Below, piece by piece: positions 1 through 7,924 of a stretch of DNA of 64,000 nucleotides. The notes under the pieces were generated by a model that saw only the letters and a program-made list of their open reading frames with translations, did not search any database and was not told where the DNA came from. The translations under genes were made by a program, and so were the position numbers. Source of the stretch: an uncultured Spartobacteria bacterium (GTDB lineage: Bacteria > Verrucomicrobiota > Verrucomicrobiia > Chthoniobacterales > Chthoniobacteraceae); NCBI GenBank assembly GCA_903919125.1, contig CAIXGS010000036.1:1-64000 (forward strand), given 5' to 3'. How positions within the stretch are numbered: the first letter of the stretch is position 1; every line of letters begins with the position of its first letter.

Positions 1-545
1 GCGACTGGCATGGGCGCGGCCGACTTCTGCGCAGGTTCGGCGACAACGGGAGCGGGCGCTGGAGTCGGAGGCGTGGCTGGGGGCGGGACAACTGGAGCCT
101 GTGGTTTGGGCGCGTCCTTTGCGACTGGCATGGGCGCGGCCGACTTCTGCGCAGGTTCGGCGACAACGGGAGCGGGCGCTGGAGTCGGAGGCGTGGCTGG
201 GGGCGGGACAACTGGAGCCTGTGGTTTGGGCGCGTCCTTTGCGACGGGCATGGGCGGGGCCGGCTTCTGCGCAGGTTCGGCGACAACGGGAGCGGGCGCC
301 GGAGTCGGTGGCGCGGCTTGGGGAGGGACGACTGGAGTCTGCGGTTTGGGCGCGTCCTTTGCGACGGGTATGGGCGCGGCCGGCTTCTGCGCAGGTTCGG
401 CGACAACCGGAGCAGGCGCTGGAGGCGGAGGCGTGGCTTGGGGCGGAACGACTGGCGGCTGCGGTTTGGGGGCGTCTTTAGCGACTGGCATGGGCGTGGC
501 CGGCTTCTGCGCAGGTTCGGTGACAACGGGAGCGGGCGCCGGTTT
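1..545. repeat. 120-bp tandem repeat, about 4.5 copies
   Basis: Copies begin at 1, 121, 241, 361 and 481, the last being partial. The copies at 1-120 and 121-240 appear identical base for base, while the next two carry scattered substitutions and the last fades out near 545. The period is a multiple of three, so gain or loss of a unit adds or removes 40 residues of the overlapping minus-strand protein without a frameshift. The array may continue beyond the left edge. Confidence 0.95.
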
Positions 546-689
546 CTCATCGATGATGAGTTCGGGCACTGTCCCCGGGGGCTTCGCTTTTGGTGCCGAG
601 TTTTGAGCAAACCCAGCACTGACGACGCACAGGTAAAGGAAAGCGACGGCCCCATAATAAGCCCGATTCCGCAGCGTGTTATACCGCAT
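1..689 (-). CDS. Exported proline/alanine-rich repeat protein, C-terminus cut by the window edge
   Basis: Reading from an ATG at 689 on the minus strand gives at least 229 residues with no stop before the window edge. Residues 1-28 form a signal peptide: a basic start, a hydrophobic core and cleavage near AGFA/Q. From about residue 45 the protein is built of 40-residue repeats rich in Pro, Ala, Val and Lys, with segments such as PAPVVAEPAQKP and VAKDAPKPQ. The SD-like run AAGGGAG lies directly before the ATG. I do not recognise a family. Low-complexity Pro/Lys repeats suggest an extended periplasm-spanning or surface stalk, but that is inference. The opposite strand also stays open because of the repeat's base composition, and I regard that as a shadow. 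Confidence 0.75.
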   Translation of the reverse strand, partial: MRYNTLRNRAYYGAVAFLYLCVVSAGFAQNSAPKAKPPGTVPELIIDEKPAPAPVVTEPAQKPATPMPVAKDAPKPQPPVVPPQATPPPPAPAPVVAEPAQKPAAPIPVAKDAPKPQTPVVPPQAAPPTPAPAPVVAEPAQKPAPPMPVAKDAPKPQAPVVPPPATPPTPAPAPVVAEPAQKSAAPMPVAKDAPKPQAPVVPPPATPPTPAPAPVVAEPAQKSAAPMPV

Positions 690-874
690 CTCCCTTTGAA
701 TTAAGCTAACCCAAACGTTGGGGCCTGATTCCATTGACTTTGGTAACTGGGCGAAAGAACGGGGTGTAGCTCGAGTGAATTGTTCTGAAGCCATCTTCAA
801 GGGGGTGTAGAAAACGGGTGGACTCTGATGCCAACAGGCCAAGCATCAGAGAGGTGCTGGGAGTGTTAACGGCC

Positions 875-1594
875 TTAGTGGGAAATTCCAAGAGCAGAAA
901 TGGCAAGATAGGCACCCACGGCAGTGGAGATAATGCCCGCCAGCCAAAATGACTTTGCTCTCGTGAGTATACTTACAGTGCAAAGTACAAGGCCAAGTTC
1001 GACAGTCAGATGCGCCCAGTCTAACTGATCTGCCTGATGATGTGAGATTTCACCCAATGCAGCTTTTTGTTGGGCCTCAGCGACCCGCTCTTCCGCCAAC
1101 TGTTGGTAGCGCTTTCCAGTGACTATCAGAGCGCCTGTGGTGTCGTTTTCCCTGCCATCTTCAGTTTTAGCCGGAAATTTCGTGGCTTCATCCAGTTTGA
1201 TGTCTTTCTCGTCTGTCTTATTTTTTGAAATATAAATCTCCCACTTTTTAAGTTCAGAGTCCCGTAAAGATTCGGTACCTGGGGTAATGGGAAAAAGTTT
1301 TGTAAACGTGATGGCGCGCTCCTGTTCCTCCATGCGGCCTTTCTTGGCTTGGAAGCGAGAGAAGGTGTTACTGGATTCCACTTTGAAGGCGGCGCTTTCG
1401 GTTAATAGGCGGTTTGCATCGCCTTGCAACTGGAGGACTGAGTTGTGTTTACGGTGTCCCACGAGGGCCACTGCGGCGAGAATGGCGGCGATGATGGCCA
1501 TCGTCATTCCCACTCGGCCCATAAATGGATCTGAGGCATGTCCACCGTGGGCTGCATGCTCTGCGTGTTCGAGATGTTCCTGAATATCGCTCAT
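875..1594 (-). CDS. DUF4337-type membrane protein
   Basis: This 239-residue protein matches the layout of the DUF4337 family. It has a His-rich N-terminus (HAEHAAHGGH), one membrane helix at about 26-46, a long soluble middle section with coiled-coil character, and two closely spaced C-terminal membrane helices from about 196 to the end. The family has no established function. The ATG at 1594 is followed by an acidic and His-rich start typical of the family. It lies between the repeat protein and the S41-like gene on the same strand, with gaps of 149 bp upstream and 185 bp downstream, so it may form its own transcript. Confidence 0.85.
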   Translation of the reverse strand: MSDIQEHLEHAEHAAHGGHASDPFMGRVGMTMAIIAAILAAVALVGHRKHNSVLQLQGDANRLLTESAAFKVESSNTFSRFQAKKGRMEEQERAITFTKLFPITPGTESLRDSELKKWEIYISKNKTDEKDIKLDEATKFPAKTEDGRENDTTGALIVTGKRYQQLAEERVAEAQQKAALGEISHHQADQLDWAHLTVELGLVLCTVSILTRAKSFWLAGIISTAVGAYLAISALGISH

Positions 1595-1743
1595 AACTTA
1601 ATCCTTAAAGATGCCTTAACTCTTGGCAATGCGCAACTATTGCTGCGGGATCGCTGCCTCCCGTTTGCATTCTTGTAAATGCCAATTTTTTGGCGAGCCG
1701 AGGTGAGTTCAGCCAAGGTTGGGCTAAGGATTCGTCGCCGACG

Positions 1744-2793
1744 TTATGGTGAGGCCAAGGGACGTTCGCCTCGCAAAACTTCCCGCGCGGTGAGAAAATC
1801 CAGCACCTGCGCGAGAGCCCGATCCTTAGTCGGGGCAATTGTGGGACGGCGCCGCTTGAGTTGTCGATCTATCCACGCCTCAGCCTCCGGGTTTTTGCCT
1901 GCCACCAACGCCGCCTCGTTTAAATGTGGAAACTCGACTTCAGCCAGCACCGAAGCGATTCGCCCCTCCTGAGCGGCCAGTGACAATGAGGCGTCCGTGG
2001 CCTCGTTGGAGACTTTTATTTCTAAGTCGGGTTGCAGCCCCTCGGGAAACAGGCGCGGCTCCTGAGGAAATACCGCGTCTCGAACGGGCAAACGCAGGAA
2101 ACGGCCGTCCTGAAGTGGAATGGATTCATAATCAGCCGCCTGCCCCGCGGTTCTACACCCAAAAATCAGAGCCTTACCGTGTCCGCGTAGTGCCGCTGCA
2201 AACGCCTCCACGGGACCAGCGGTGCGCGGGCCAGTGAGTAAGAATAGCTGAAATTGCCCCACGGGTGGTCTATCGGTAAAAACGGGTTGGGCCGCCTGCT
2301 TTGCGGTGTGCCATTCGCAAACGGGAGTGTTTTCAGGCAGAAGGTAGCCCGCCAATTGCACCGCCATATCCAAATTGCCCTGTGCAGGCGTGGCCCTAAA
2401 ATCAAGTATTAAACTGGTTGTGTTTAATTGCTTAAAGTCACACAGCGCTGCTTCAAGGCGCGAGGGAAGCTCTGAGGCGAAAGCGCCGAGTCGCACGTAG
2501 CCCACTCCTCCGGGAAGGGTCTCTGCGTGAAACTTGAGAGCTGGAAATTCCGCTACGGACAACACCTTTTTCGGCTCGTTAAAAAGCCCGCCACTTTCGC
2601 CTAATTGCCTCAAATAAGTCTCCAAAGCCGCCCGCTTTGCGGATTCCGGCGCGCGCTGTGCCTCCGTGGGGACCTTGAGCCAAATGGCCTCCAACGCGCG
2701 ATCCACTTCATCCTCTGAGAGCGTTGGCGCACCCATGCTGAACGTGGTGGTCCAAAATAAACTCAGCAGAAAAGCGGTGCGAACGGGGTGCAT
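1744..2793 (-). CDS. Exported S41 (tail-specific protease)-like protein without catalytic residues
   Basis: The 349-residue product starts with a signal peptide (residues 1-22) when the ATG at 2793 is used. A TTG four codons further up is possible but less likely. Residues 97-265 follow the C-terminal processing protease fold: GYVRLGAF, a LILDFR strand, then LLTGPRTAGPVEAFAAAL and FGCRTAGQA, ending in GLQPD. In active family members the segment aligned with TAGPVE (191-196) carries the nucleophilic serine and the segment aligned with TAGQA (215-219) carries the lysine. Here they read Val/Gly and Gln, so peptidase activity is unlikely. No PDZ domain is evident. It follows purD by 15 bp and is probably cotranscribed with it. 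Confidence 0.7.
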   Translation of the reverse strand: MHPVRTAFLLSLFWTTTFSMGAPTLSEDEVDRALEAIWLKVPTEAQRAPESAKRAALETYLRQLGESGGLFNEPKKVLSVAEFPALKFHAETLPGGVGYVRLGAFASELPSRLEAALCDFKQLNTTSLILDFRATPAQGNLDMAVQLAGYLLPENTPVCEWHTAKQAAQPVFTDRPPVGQFQLFLLTGPRTAGPVEAFAAALRGHGKALIFGCRTAGQAADYESIPLQDGRFLRLPVRDAVFPQEPRLFPEGLQPDLEIKVSNEATDASLSLAAQEGRIASVLAEVEFPHLNEAALVAGKNPEAEAWIDRQLKRRRPTIAPTKDRALAQVLDFLTAREVLRGERPLASP

Positions 2794-2808
2794 AGGCCAG
2801 ATCAAAAA

Positions 2809-4074
2809 TCAGCTCTGGAGCCCTTTCGCTGCAATGTCTCGCCGAAAGTGCATCCCCTCAAAATGCACCTGTTCCACCGCCGCATAGGCCGTCGCTTGCG
2901 CTGTCGGTAAATCCGGCCCTGTCGCAGTGAGCCCCAACACTCTGCCGCCCGCGGTCACCACCTTTCCGTTTTCCAAACGGGTGCCTGCGTGAAAAACCAC
3001 GGCGTGTTGATTCACCGCATCCAACCCGGAAATCACCTTACCCGTCTCGTACACTTCAGGGTAACCACCTGAGGCCGCGATCACACAAACCGCCGAGCCC
3101 GGTTTCCAAGTTGGCTGCTGTTGGGCGAGGGTGCCGTCGAGGCAGGCTTCCAACAAATCGAGTAGGTCTGAATCCAGACGCGCCAAGAGTACTTGCGTCT
3201 CAGGATCGCCAAAGCGGCAATTAAACTCCAACACCTTCACCCCGTCTCGGGTGAGCATCAACCCAGGGAAAAGCATTCCGCTATAGGAAATGCCATCCGC
3301 CTTAAGCCCCAAGAGGAACCTCTCCAGCACCTCGGTGCGAACCTGCTCCTCCAGTTCCGGGGTGAGTTGCGGCGCGGGGCTGTACGTGCCCATTCCCCCA
3401 GTGTTGAGTCCCAAATCATTGTCCAGTGCACGTTTGTGGTCCTGCGCACTGGGAAAAAGTAAGGCAGTTTCGCCATCCACTAATGCGTGAATGGAGCATT
3501 CGGCACCTTCCAAAAATTCCTCGATGACCACCGCGCTTCCCGCCTCTCCAAACTTGCGCTCATCCATAATCTGACGGATTGCCTCGCGGCCTTCCTCGTG
3601 GGTGAGGGCTATAATCACTCCCTTACCCAGAGCGAGGCCGTCAGCTTTCACCACCAATGGCAGAGGCATTTTAGAGGCAAATAATTGAGCCTGAATACTG
3701 TCCGTAAAATGACCGGACTTCGCCGTAGGAATGCCGTGGCGCGCCATGAATTCCTTGGCGAACACCTTGGAGAATTCCAGTCTCGCTGCCGCCCTAGTCG
3801 GTCCAAAAATACGCAGGCCCGCCGCTCTAAATCGGTCCACGATTCCCGCTGCCAGCGCGTCGTCGGGCCCCACCACGGTCAGTCCAATTTCTTGTTCTTT
3901 TGCAAACGCGACCAATTGGGCCTGATTGGTCAGGCTGATGGGTACACACGTGGCCACCTCGCTGATACCGGCGTTTCCCGGGGCGCAAAAAATCGATTTT
4001 ACTCTGGGGGACTGCCGTAACTTCCACGCAAGCGCATGTTCACGGCCCCCGCCTCCTAAAATTAGCACGTTCAT
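2809..4074 (-). CDS. purD: Phosphoribosylamine-glycine ligase (GAR synthetase)
   Basis: PurD joins phosphoribosylamine and glycine with ATP in the second step of purine synthesis. From the ATG at 4074 the protein has 421 residues, the usual length, and opens with MNVLILGGGGREHA, the classic family N-terminus. ATP-grasp motifs follow, including VKADGLALGKGV and NCRFGDPE. A further upstream ATG at 4107 would overlap the preceding gene and add residues outside the family consensus, so I reject it. The exported-protein gene upstream ends 13 bp before the start, and the S41-like gene follows closely, suggesting a three-gene transcript. Another purine gene, purC, lies at the far right of the window. 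Confidence 0.97.
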   Translation of the reverse strand: MNVLILGGGGREHALAWKLRQSPRVKSIFCAPGNAGISEVATCVPISLTNQAQLVAFAKEQEIGLTVVGPDDALAAGIVDRFRAAGLRIFGPTRAAARLEFSKVFAKEFMARHGIPTAKSGHFTDSIQAQLFASKMPLPLVVKADGLALGKGVIIALTHEEGREAIRQIMDERKFGEAGSAVVIEEFLEGAECSIHALVDGETALLFPSAQDHKRALDNDLGLNTGGMGTYSPAPQLTPELEEQVRTEVLERFLLGLKADGISYSGMLFPGLMLTRDGVKVLEFNCRFGDPETQVLLARLDSDLLDLLEACLDGTLAQQQPTWKPGSAVCVIAASGGYPEVYETGKVISGLDAVNQHAVVFHAGTRLENGKVVTAGGRVLGLTATGPDLPTAQATAYAAVEQVHFEGMHFRRDIAAKGLQS

Positions 4075-4087
4075 AAAAATCTGCTTA

Positions 4088-4765
4088 TTAACGGGCAAGC
4101 TTTTCAATGAGCGGCGCCATCGTCTCCTTTTCCCGCTCCTGAATCAGCTTGGAAAGCGTGCCATCGGAAGCGCGCATCAGGGAAAATAGTCGGGTGTAGT
4201 GGCGCCGAAGCGCCTCGCGCATTTCTCGGTCGGAGTGCGCCTTCTGGGCTTCTAAAAGCGATGCCTGAACCTCTGGATCCCTCATCGCGCGGATTTTCGC
4301 ATCTCGGAAACGCATGCGCGCATTTAATTCCCGTGCGGCATCTTCTGTGGGATTTGGGCCGTCTGGAACCAGGATGGGATTGCCTCGGCGAATGAGTTTG
4401 AGTTCTGCAAAGTTAGGTTCAACGGGTAGGTCTAAACTTTCGTTGCGCGGGTCGTTCGGGCCGGTCCGAGGAAGGTTGTCGAGGTTGTCCTTAAACGCAG
4501 GTAGCCCGTCCAGCATGGTTGGAGGACGTGAAACGCTTCGGACATTGGAGGGATCGGGCTGAAGTTGGAGTTCCGCCGGAGCACTGGCTGGGTCGCCGGG
4601 AGCAATTTCCAGAGGGGGCGGTATGAGTCTTGGCGATGGCGGGAGGCCTCGTCCGGACTCGGGTTGCGAGTGGGCGGAGAGGGTGAAGAACCCGATGAGC
4701 AGGGCGGTGAGTGTCGAACGCGGCGGAAAAATCACCAGCGGCGAAAAAAGGCGTGGGAGCTGCAT
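4088..4765 (-). CDS. Exported protein of unknown function, proline-rich N-terminus and helical C-terminus
   Basis: The 225-residue product has a hydrophobic signal segment at about 18-33 ending near SAHSQ. A proline-rich low-complexity section follows (about 35-100). The C-terminal 100 residues are strongly charged and predicted helical, rich in Arg, Glu and Ala (for example DREMREALRRHY), like a small coiled-coil domain. I do not recognise a family. The gene is upstream of and nearly contiguous with purD, and it is divergent from pabB with a very short promoter region between them. Function unknown. Confidence 0.7.
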   Translation of the reverse strand: MQLPRLFSPLVIFPPRSTLTALLIGFFTLSAHSQPESGRGLPPSPRLIPPPLEIAPGDPASAPAELQLQPDPSNVRSVSRPPTMLDGLPAFKDNLDNLPRTGPNDPRNESLDLPVEPNFAELKLIRRGNPILVPDGPNPTEDAARELNARMRFRDAKIRAMRDPEVQASLLEAQKAHSDREMREALRRHYTRLFSLMRASDGTLSKLIQEREKETMAPLIEKLAR

Positions 4766-4843
4766 GGGAAAGGGTAGAATGTGACGTTATGGTGGAAAAA
4801 AGCATTTGAAAAGGAAGCCCTTCTGGTTCCGTTTACAAGTTGT

Positions 4844-6259
4844 ATGTTAGCAAACACAGTGCGCTTCGAGGCCGTACCCCAGCTCACGGAGTTTTCTCCG
4901 GTGGATTTGGCTGCGCGTGCGAGACATAGGGAGGGCATGATTTTCTTTGATTCCGCCCGTGACCAAGAGCCCGCAACCGCCCGTCACGACGGTCGCCAAA
5001 CGACCGCGCCGCTTTCGATTCTGGCGCTGGAGCCAGAGTTGTGGGTTGTGGGCAACTTGTTTGAATCAGACGATTTTGCGCGATTACAGAGTGTGGTTGC
5101 GAAACTCACCGCCGAGTACGACGGCAGCGCGCCCTGCGATGATGGATTGCCGGGAGCCATTGTGGCGGGAGCCATCGAGTACGACGGAACTTACCGCTTT
5201 GGCCTGTATAAGAGGGTTCTTGTTTACCGACATCACGAAAAACTTTGGTACGCGTGTGCCGATGAAATGGAGGTTAGGGAGGACGGTTTTCCTTGGTGGC
5301 AGTTTTTATTGCAGGATGAACGGGCCTCGGATCGGGCCGCTGAGCCGAACTGCGGCGAGTTGCAGTTTCGTGCGACGGTTCAAAAGGAGATTTTTTGTGA
5401 CTCGGTGCGGCGGGCGCAAGAATACATTCGAGCTGGGGACATTTATCAGGTGAACCTGAGTTACCGCTTGGAAGCGGAGTGGAACCAAGCTGATCCGTGG
5501 GAATTATACGAGGCCTTGCGGCACTACTCTCCGGCACCCTACGCGGCATTTGTGCGGCAACCGGGGCGCTCGATTTTGAGTAGTTCACCGGAACTTTTTC
5601 TCAAATTTTCTGGGCGTGGTGTCCAGACTCGTCCCATCAAGGGAACGCGTCCGCGCCGCTCTGAAGTTCATGCGGATGAGAGGAATGCGTTTGAGTTGCT
5701 GACGTCGCCAAAGGAGGTTTCCGAGCTGATTATGATCACGGATTTGGAACGAAGCGATTTGGGGCAGTTTTGTGAATGGGGGAGTGTGGAGGTAAGCGAA
5801 CTCCTCAAACTCGAACGGCACGAACAAGTCTTTCATCTCGTGTCCACCGTGGAAGGGCGTCTGCGCGAGGGGGTGGACGCTCTGAGTGCGTTGAGGGCTT
5901 GTTTTCCGGGCGGTTCCATCACGGGGGCGCCGAAAAAGCGCGCCCGGGAAGTCATCGCAGAACTGGAGGGACGCTCTCGCGGCCTGTATACGGGCGCGCT
6001 GGGTTGGTTCGGAGCGAGTGGCGAAAGCGCGTTTAACATCCTGATCCGCACCGTGGTCGTGGAGGAGAATGGGGAGGGGAAACCCGCTTTAGCACATTTT
6101 GACGTGGGAGCTGGCGTCGTTGCTGATTCTGTGCCGGAGCAAGAATGGCAGGAAACTTGGGACAAGGCGGCGGGAATATTATTGGCTGCGGAACGAATGC
6201 AGCCTAAGCGATCGGATTCTGCGGGATCGTGCGTTGCAAGAACGTCTTTGTCGTGCTAA
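4844..6259 (+). CDS. pabB: Aminodeoxychorismate synthase component I
   Basis: The protein belongs to the chorismate-utilising enzyme family. Motifs of the binding domain are in order: SSSPELFLKFSG, RPIKGTRPR with Lys at about 266, then GSITGAPKKRA and the C-terminal DVGAGVVADS. PIKGT with lysine is typical of PabB, whereas TrpE usually has PIAGT, so folate precursor synthesis is favoured over tryptophan synthesis. From the ATG at 4844 it has 471 residues. A GTG at 4781 with a fair SD (AAAGGG) would add 21 residues with no family match. No glutamine amidotransferase (pabA) or lyase (pabC) gene is adjacent, so the partner must be encoded elsewhere. Confidence 0.93.
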   Translation: MLANTVRFEAVPQLTEFSPVDLAARARHREGMIFFDSARDQEPATARHDGRQTTAPLSILALEPELWVVGNLFESDDFARLQSVVAKLTAEYDGSAPCDDGLPGAIVAGAIEYDGTYRFGLYKRVLVYRHHEKLWYACADEMEVREDGFPWWQFLLQDERASDRAAEPNCGELQFRATVQKEIFCDSVRRAQEYIRAGDIYQVNLSYRLEAEWNQADPWELYEALRHYSPAPYAAFVRQPGRSILSSSPELFLKFSGRGVQTRPIKGTRPRRSEVHADERNAFELLTSPKEVSELIMITDLERSDLGQFCEWGSVEVSELLKLERHEQVFHLVSTVEGRLREGVDALSALRACFPGGSITGAPKKRAREVIAELEGRSRGLYTGALGWFGASGESAFNILIRTVVVEENGEGKPALAHFDVGAGVVADSVPEQEWQETWDKAAGILLAAERMQPKRSDSAGSCVARTSLSC

Positions 6260-6275
6260 CCTTCAAAACCTGCTT

Positions 6276-6743
6276 ATGAATACCTTCGCGCCCCACCTCC
6301 TTGCGCTCCTGCCAAACCTCGCGGGTCCTGATATGTTGATTATATTCATGATTGTTCTCATCATGTTCGGTGCAAAGAAGTTGCCCGAACTTGCGAAGGG
6401 CCTCGGCCAAGCTGTTCGCGAATTTAGCAAAGCGAAGGACGATATGCACAGTGAGCTCAACCGCACCACTCAAGTGCTCGAAGCCGCGCCGACTTACGCT
6501 GATCCAAATGTCCATCCTCCAGTCACCGCTCCCCAGCCCACCATGGCTCCCGCGGTGAATCAGCCAGCGGTTCAATCTGTTGTCCCTCCGGCCACCGCTC
6601 CTTACGCGTCTAGCGTAGATCCCTCCGCTCACGTTACGGACCACCCCAGCCACCACAGCTCCCCCACTCAACCTGTTGCGCCTACGGCTCCTGCGGTTGC
6701 GGCAGCCTCCCCTGCGACTCCTCATACACCAGTCGCTTCGTAG
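6276..6743 (+). CDS. tatA: Sec-independent translocase subunit TatA
   Basis: The 155-residue protein has one N-terminal membrane helix (about 19-32). The TatA/TatB hinge follows (FGAKKLPELAKGLGQAV) and then an amphipathic helix with SKAKDD. The C-terminal 90 residues are low-complexity Pro, Ala, Thr and His, as often seen in TatA tails. TatA pores export folded proteins carrying twin-arginine signals, and one such candidate is encoded at 38332. The start at 6276 is chosen because longer reading frames run back into pabB. tatC is not in the window. A bidirectional terminator hairpin lies about 150 bp downstream. Confidence 0.9.
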   Translation: MNTFAPHLLALLPNLAGPDMLIIFMIVLIMFGAKKLPELAKGLGQAVREFSKAKDDMHSELNRTTQVLEAAPTYADPNVHPPVTAPQPTMAPAVNQPAVQSVVPPATAPYASSVDPSAHVTDHPSHHSSPTQPVAPTAPAVAAASPATPHTPVAS

Positions 6744-6811
6744 TCTGCTGAGGCTGCAAGTCTGAGTCCTCATTTTTTAGTTCCAGCGCCGGGTGGAGCG
6801 CTTCGTCTTCG

Positions 6812-7822
6812 ATGCCTGCAACACCACTGCGTAAAACTTTCTCCATGGGGCGCTTTAGTATGGCGCGCCTGAGTTTCAGCTTAAAAAAGAAATCCGCCTT
6901 TCTTGGCGGATTTTTTTTGCCCCACCTTCGACGTTCTCTTGCGGTTTTTTGCCTGTTTTTTGGCATAATTCCGCTCTCTTCTCCCGCTCGAACCGCAGCC
7001 AAGTCGCAGGAATTCGTCGTCGCTTCGTACAACCTCGAAAACTACACTCTCCACAGCGGTGAGCGAGTTCGGCAAAAGTCTATTCCTGCCCGAGAAGCGA
7101 TCGCAGACGTGGTTGCAGAGGCGCACCCAGACATTTTAGGAGTTTGTGAACTCGCTTCCCTAGAGGCGCTTGCCGACTTACGTGAACGCCTTGCTGAGCG
7201 CGGCATCACTTTTCTCGATACCGAATTCGTCAACGGACCGGATCCAGATCGCCATGTCGCTTTGCTAAGCAGGTTTCCCATTGTGCGGCGGGATTCGGTC
7301 GAAAAGGTGCCCTTCGAATTGAATGGATTACCGGAATTGGTCCGGCGCGGGATCCTCGATGTGACAATCCAAGTGACGCCGAACTATTCACTACGGTTGG
7401 TGGGGGTCCACTTAAAAAGTAAGTTGCCTGTGCCTGAGGGAGAGGCTTTGGTGCGGCGCATGGAGGCGCAGTTGGTGCGGGAACATGTGGACGGAATTTT
7501 GGGAGAGAACCCTAAGGTGCAATTGCTCGTGTATGGCGACATGAACGAAACGCGGGAGGAAGCGGCGATCCATGCGCTGCAAGGTTCTCGAGGCACCTTA
7601 AACGCGCTCAGTGAACTTGCGGCGCAGGACGCCAATGGAGAGCGTTGGACCCATTACCGGCAGTTCACCGACGTGTATTCGAGGATCGACTACTTCTTTG
7701 CAAATAAAGCGCTTCGTTCCGTTTTGGTGCCGGGTGGGGCGCGTATCAGCCAGTCTGCCCAGTGGCGTAAGGCGAGCGACCACCGCCTGATATCCGTGCT
7801 CCTTTCACCCGATAGGCTTTAG
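6812..7822 (+). CDS. Exported endonuclease/exonuclease/phosphatase-fold protein
   Basis: The domain begins at about residue 67 with FVVASYNLENYT and continues with ILGVCELAS (catalytic Glu), LVGVHLKSK, VYGDMNE (Asp/Asn pair), SRIDYFF and a final SDH. That is the order of the DNase I-like metal-dependent hydrolases. A hydrophobic segment (about 42-58) acts as signal peptide or anchor, so the substrate is extracytoplasmic and could be nucleic acid or phosphoester. The start is uncertain: ATGs at 6812, 6845 and 6860 give an unusually long N-region, and a terminator-like hairpin overlaps codons 27-36. A TTG at 6917, just after the hairpin, would give a compact signal peptide. Confidence 0.85.
   Translation: MPATPLRKTFSMGRFSMARLSFSLKKKSAFLGGFFLPHLRRSLAVFCLFFGIIPLSSPARTAAKSQEFVVASYNLENYTLHSGERVRQKSIPAREAIADVVAEAHPDILGVCELASLEALADLRERLAERGITFLDTEFVNGPDPDRHVALLSRFPIVRRDSVEKVPFELNGLPELVRRGILDVTIQVTPNYSLRLVGVHLKSKLPVPEGEALVRRMEAQLVREHVDGILGENPKVQLLVYGDMNETREEAAIHALQGSRGTLNALSELAAQDANGERWTHYRQFTDVYSRIDYFFANKALRSVLVPGGARISQSAQWRKASDHRLISVLLSPDRL
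6890..6918. terminator. Bidirectional rho-independent terminator-like hairpin
   Basis: The arms AAATCCGCC (6890-6898) and GGCGGATTT (6905-6913) are perfect complements around a six-base loop. A T-run follows on the plus strand and an A-run precedes it, so it would read as a terminator from either side. It fits the end of the tatA transcript, but it sits inside the 5' part of the next reading frame. Confidence 0.7.
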
Positions 7823-7924
7823 GGTCTTGCAGTGCCTCTCCAGAGGACTTTAATGCTTGACGTAATCGTTGCTAGCTTGGGCTTGTATTGTTGATATTTA
7901 AAACGTGATTTGTAAGGCGCATCT

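Noticed and set aside
1-545. Regular repeats as a CRISPR array
   Set aside because: Units are 120 bp, contiguous and without unique spacers.
10-606. Open plus-strand frame of Gly/Ala-rich 40-residue repeats
   Set aside because: It mirrors the repeat of the minus-strand protein, which has a signal peptide and a start codon with SD. The plus frame has neither.
706-915. 69-codon minus-strand frame overlapping the DUF4337 gene
   Set aside because: It has no domain, overlaps the 3' end of a better gene and lacks a ribosome binding site.
4844-6259. Assignment as anthranilate synthase TrpE
   Set aside because: The PIKGT motif with lysine favours PabB, and no trp genes are adjacent.
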